DNA of 64,000 nt, from NCBI GenBank assembly GCA_034620365.1, contig JAQGEQ010000174.1:62001-126000 (forward strand). The letters are read 5' to 3'. Positions 59,086 through 64,000 of this stretch are shown piece by piece. The notes below the pieces were generated by a model, which did no database searches, was not told the origin of the DNA, and saw only the letters and a program-made list of their open reading frames with translations. The stretch is from Pegea sp. RAD2-039. Its lineage: Eukaryota; Chordata; Thaliacea; Salpida; Salpidae. Within the stretch, counting starts at the first letter, position 1. Every line of letters starts with the position of its first letter. The position numbers and the translations under genes are program-made.

Positions 59086-61474
59086 AAATAAATTTCTAAT
59101 GATAAGTCTGTTTGAATCTGTATATGATATTCATAATTGCAAATAGTTATAACAAGTTATCACCAAAAAATTAAATTATTTGCTTTTTATAACAAAAAAG
59201 ACTTTTAAACATCTTATCAAAGAAATCCCTAGTATAATTTGGTAAATATAAAGTTTATAAATAAAATAATATTTAAGTTTTTACAGATAAAAGATAGATT
59301 AATTAAAGAAATATTCAGTTGATATAAATCAAATAACAAAATCAAGCAAAAATACTATTTATAAATTGTAGATTTTATGTTATTGAGAAGTTTTGATAAT
59401 TTGAGAAAAACTTATTCCATCGTAATAAACATTTAAATTAAACATAAAAATATAAATATAAATCGTTGTTTTTATAATTACAATGTAATAGTTATTTATA
59501 TTACTTCTTTTTTAATTCCATTGAAAAATTTCAATTTTTGTTGAAATGAAAAAACCAGAATTTCCAAATAACTTATAATGTGAAGTAAATTGAACCAATA
59601 ATAACATTAGAAAAATAGTATTTTCAACAATAATAACAATAAAGTAAAGCATAGTTAATATTTGAAGAATTTGCGACTTTAGGTGATTTTATTGCTTTTT
59701 TATAACCATAGATAGTAATGATCTGGAAAATATTTCACCAATTTATGGACCATAATATGAAAGATGTACTTTTATATCTAATTAATTTCAGGTTTTTTAT
59801 ATTACAAAAAGACAAAAATTTTCAGATTTCCACAAAATAGGTGGATCTTTTAGATTTTAAAATATATATTATTAAAATTAATCTTTAAAAATTTATCAAC
59901 TTCTTAATATTATTATTATTTTTTTATTTTCTTTGAAATAATTTTGTTTATTATTTTCTTTTCTTGTTTATGTTTATATTTTTTAATGTTTCTTATCAAC
60001 TTAAAAATCGATCTTTATATTTCAGCATTATCTGTCAACAAGAAGTTTATTTTTGAAACTAGAAAAATTTAATCGTTTGAACTTGATCCCACAAACACTA
60101 GATTTCAGAAAAGTTTATAAATAATAAAAAGTACACTAAAACTAGAAGCTTAAACGTGTGAATATAATTTTGAAATTTTTATTACAGATAAAACTGAATA
60201 TGAAACAGATATTAGTGATGCCATAAATAATTATCTTTGATTAACTGAAGGTTAACTTATTGAAAATTTTGTAACATTATCAGTTATATCTGTACAAAAA
60301 TGTAAGGAAGTTGTTTTTATGTCATTTTTTCTGCATAATAGAAACTCAAATTAATTAACCTCTTTACTAAATGAATTTTCGTTGAACAATGTTTCAACTC
60401 GAAATTAGGTTTTTAACAACCGTTGATTTTTCGAGAAAAGTTTTTTTGATTTTTCATTCTTTATCACTTTGTCGTAATCTAAAGTTTGTGGGGTCAAGTT
60501 TAAACAAATTTATTTTTACAATTTTAATATAAATTTGTTGTTGATAAACAATGTATTTTTGTAAAGGTTTAAATAAAACATTTTGTATCAAAAATTTGTT
60601 TATTCATTAAATAACTTACAAGTTAAAAACTTTTTAAACAAACTTCTCTTTCATTTTAATTTAATTATTTATCTTTTAATTAGTTTAAAATTTTCTATCT
60701 CGTTTACATTTCTAAGACAACAACCAACAGACTTTATCGTTTTTGCTTAATTCTGTTTTTGTTTAAATGAAAACTAATTTACAATTAAAGGACAATCAAT
60801 CCAAATTTGTAAAATATTACACTTGAAACCTTTGTTAGTTGAAACTAACTTCTTTATAAAAATTTGTAATTTTCTTTTAGTTGTAAACTTCAGTAAAACA
60901 AGTTTTAAGAAATTTAATTCTAGGGTATAAAAGAAATTGTTGAAAAATTCTTTCTTAATGTTAGTCAGCAATCAAATACTATAAAAGCTTTCTTAAACAT
61001 TTTATAAATCAATTTTTGTTTACAGACTTCTTTATTTATATTAGCTTAGTTGCTTTGTGTTTTGATTCTAATGAAAATATTATATTTTCATTTAAAATAA
61101 AAAAAATAAAAATTGCTATTTCAGATTTAGAATAACATCATAACAACAATTTTTTCAATAACAATATCAGTAAAGTATACATAATGTTTGAACAAATTGC
61201 AAAAAAAAACAAGTTTTAAAAGTTTTTTTTATGGTGGAGATTTGTGAAAAAAAATTAATGGTTTGTTTAAATTTAAGTTGGTTACAATCTTAATAAAATA
61301 TCAGATCTTAATTTTGGTAAAACGTTGATCTAACAACTTTTGTAAAGAGATAAAATTTAAATTTCAATTGGAATTTACTATACAAACTAATGCAGCTTCA
61401 TTATTTATCATTTTATATTGATATTGAATCTTTATTTGAATTAAAAGTTGTAAAGTTTTTATTGACAGAAACTT
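59086..61474. other. No gene; repeat modules
   Basis: 59990-60135 is a forward module array (TTGATCCCACAAACACTAGA). 60360-60520 is a reverse array (CGTTGAACAATGTTTCAACT, TAAAGTTTGTGGGGTCAAG). A 65-codon - strand frame at 60774-60971 is unsupported. Confidence 0.5.
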
Positions 61475-62000
61475 TTTAAAGCAAAGTCAATTGAAATTGA
61501 ATTATAATTTTAAATGTTGCTTTTTTAAAAAGTAGTGTCCAGTACCCAAAAATACTTTTGAATAGTTGTATTTAAATTTTATATTGTAGTGTTAAACTTA
61601 ATTACTTTTACCTATACTACCATCTCATTTTAGAGTGACAAATGTTTTTTTACGTTAAAATTAGTGAAATATAAGTAATTAAGTTATAGTAATATAATAT
61701 AGAAATAATATAGTAAATTAGTAAATAAAATTTAGTGCTGGATTACTAAAAACTGTTTCTTCTATTGTTTCATCTGCAGTTTAATTGCAGATAAATACAA
61801 AGAAAAAGCATATTTAGTAAGATAATTTAACAAAATATAAATTAAAAGTGGCTGAATCAGGCTTTTCACTATCTAAATAAGACGATTTTCTAAAAATTTT
61901 TAATATTCCAATTAATTTTTTTTTAATTATAAAAACTAAACATCAAATTAATTTACAAACAATAAAATTAAATACTCTTTTTCATAAGCTATTACTATAT
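61475..62000 (+). repeat. Direct repeat, partner 52960-53545
   Basis: Same phrases as the partner but without the AT-only expansion. Confidence 0.65.
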
Positions 62001-62744
62001 TTGTATTTACATTTAATTTTTCATAATAAAATTTTTTAAAATTATAAAATGTGCTTCAAATTTCTTAGAATCACTACTTATCACAGTACTACAAGATTTT
62101 AACCTGCAAAATTGTAACTTTATAAAATTATTTGAAATAAAAGGAGAAGTTCAATCATTCCTGAATACATTTGGAGCGAACGAATCAATTGTTTTTGTTT
62201 GAACGTTGACATTTAAATCATAAACATTTTATTTTCATTTATCACTTTAGTTATATAGCATTTTTCTTTATTAATCTCAATTCTATTTATATTTACATTT
62301 GAAACTAAACACAATATAAATTTTATTTTTGTTTAATTTGAATATTAGATATAACTTTTATTTTAAATAAAAGTCGAATGAATTTACTGAAAAATTGTAG
62401 TATCGAGTTTTTGTAAAAATAAAAAATTGTATATTTTGTTAGATGTGTTTTTGCAAATAGAAAAATGATTAATCTAGAATTAAATATAAATTTTTAAACA
62501 TTTATTAAATTTTAGATATATAGCCAATTCAATCTGAAATATTCTATTTAAATATAATATATAAATATCGTATTGCAGATTCTTCAAAACTATTAAAAAC
62601 AAAATACATGCAATTGAAGAGATTGTAGCAAAATTTCTATAAATCACTAGATTAAATTGTGCGTTAATCTAAATTAATTAATCTAAATTAATGTATTTAA
62701 TAAATCAGTTAAATTGTATAAAAAAAGTTATTTTTCATAATAAA
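62001..62744. other. No gene seen
   Basis: AT-rich, nothing supported. Confidence 0.45.
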
Positions 62745-63190
62745 TAGGCTAGGTCAAAGTGCTTCGGATAGATCTATTTTTCTTAGATAATGAAGCCTCT
62801 TAAATACTTATTAACTAAAATTTTTTTGCGTCAAACCAAAATCAAAACTAATTTGTTTTGATTTTTTTTCATTAATAAAAAATGCCGGGCATATTGCCAT
62901 ATGTTTGTAATTTAAATTTATTCTCTACGCCACAAACTTTATACTGAAACAACTTTACAAATACTTTTTAAAGCAGTGAACATTTACTTTTTATCAGATA
63001 TAATATTTCAAGGAATAAACAACATTTTGGAGTTGAATAAATTTCAACAAATAATAAAATACTAATAATGTTGACGTGGGCAGTTTAAACTTTCAATTTT
63101 GTCGTCAGTTTAAATGTCCTATTCCGAAGCTACTTGTATTTTTTTATTGATATTAACATTTTTGTGGCTTAAATGTGGAAAGCAGCTTAG
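62745..63190 (-). repeat. Repeat Y copy, opposite orientation to 23600-24240
   Basis: Contains AAATGCCGGGCAT, TTTTGGAGTTGAATAAATTT, TTTCAATTTTGTCGTCAG and TCCGAAGCTACTTGTATTT. Confidence 0.65.
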
Positions 63191-64000
63191 AAATTTTATT
63201 TTAAATTATAATGTTTTCAAACCCATCAGAAATTTCTCTATTTGTTGATATCAAAGATCTAGAAAACTCAGGTTTCTAAACTGACACAACAGATTGATTT
63301 TAAATGCTTAATTTTCATAAATATCAATTTCATTAATTTTTTTTACTAAAGTAAATTCCTATAGTTTACTGCATTTTAACAAACTAAATTAACAATTATA
63401 AATTAACTATATCAACTTTTATGCCACACTGCAAACGTTCTTCTTTAATGAATTCATTTTTCAGAATTGTTAGAAATTTCAGTTTTGCATCTAAAGAAGA
63501 ATTACTTGAAACAAATAATTTAATTACAGAAATGTATACTTGAAGTTATTTATACCGCATGAGTAATAATATTTGAAAAACATGATTTATTCTTAATGTC
63601 GCTTTGTAAATATTTTTTGTTTATTCATAAATCTTCAAAAAACAATTATTTCTTGTTGAGTTATAAAACTTTACATAAAATAACCAAACATAGATTTATT
63701 GGAAAATCAGAAATCTAACGGTTAAATATTTTTGGATTTTTTTAAGTTACTTAATAGCATAAAAACAAATATAAATTTGATTATTATTAGTTAATTATTT
63801 AGTTTTATTTTACAAGAAATTTTTTATTTCTAATTGAACTTTGGATTACAAGAGAGAAAAACAATTACAAATTCATTTTTGGTTTGTTTCTGATTTCTCT
63901 TAGAATATATTTATTACTTTTAAATAAACTAAATAAACACTTTTAATAAACTTATTTGTATTAGCGCAAAAGTAAACTTAATTCTTATTACAACAGCTGC
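63191..64000. other. No gene seen
   Basis: AT-rich, no recognisable frame, RNA or repeat. Confidence 0.45.

Noticed and set aside
1-64000. CRISPR arrays, bacterial operons, integrated virus
   Set aside because: No regularly spaced short repeats, no Shine-Dalgarno-linked genes, no viral protein motif; the content is nuclear eukaryotic.

Overview
The window is eukaryotic, and the C2H2 zinc-finger proteins make it almost certainly metazoan. It is extremely AT-rich (roughly three quarters A+T by eye) and gene-poor. Three intronless-looking zinc-finger genes, nuclear-type tRNA relics (including a eukaryotic initiator T-loop), polyA signals and dispersed non-coding repeats point to an AT-rich invertebrate. 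I cannot name the species. There is no bacterial, viral or organellar gene content.

Layout. Three paralogous blocks each carry a poly-zinc-finger gene on the + strand: block A (about 1-8062, gene 6644-7510), block B (about 11960-22850, gene 19571-20269) and block C (about 30282-37555, gene 33718-34617). Upstream of each gene lie the same two exon-like relics. Block A continues into a + strand gene of unknown family (8072-10343), broken by stops and a frameshift. Blocks B and C instead carry shorter relics of that gene on the - strand, downstream of and convergent with the zinc-finger gene. A partial inverted piece of the block lies at about 25240-26264.

Between B and C is a different island (about 27740-30280). 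It holds six perfect TGACGTCA palindromes in 620 bp, decayed tRNA-Leu(AAG) and tRNA-His(GTG) genes, the 3' end of an initiator tRNA-Met, and a short ORF starting MGCSNS. Block C begins directly after the initiator tRNA fragment.

From 37.5 kb to the end I see no convincing gene. The DNA is a mosaic of dispersed repeats in both orientations. The main family (called X here) contains the phrases GATCCCACAAACTCTAGA, TGTTTGTGGTATCGGT and a CTCF-like box CCGCTAnnTGGCGC. The X copy at 49.6-50.6 kb is nearly identical to bases 1-960.

How the parts relate. The zinc-finger genes look like recent segmental duplicates with a conserved 91-residue N-terminal region and diverging, reshuffled finger arrays. 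They sit in repeat DNA that supplies the homology for duplication, inversion and deletion. The most unusual signals are the TGACGTCA cluster, the recurrent CTCF-like box inside repeats, the start-stop codon pair ahead of two of the three zinc-finger genes, and a hammerhead-ribozyme-like relic in a block-B-specific insertion. All homology statements come from reading the sequence; no alignment or database search was run.
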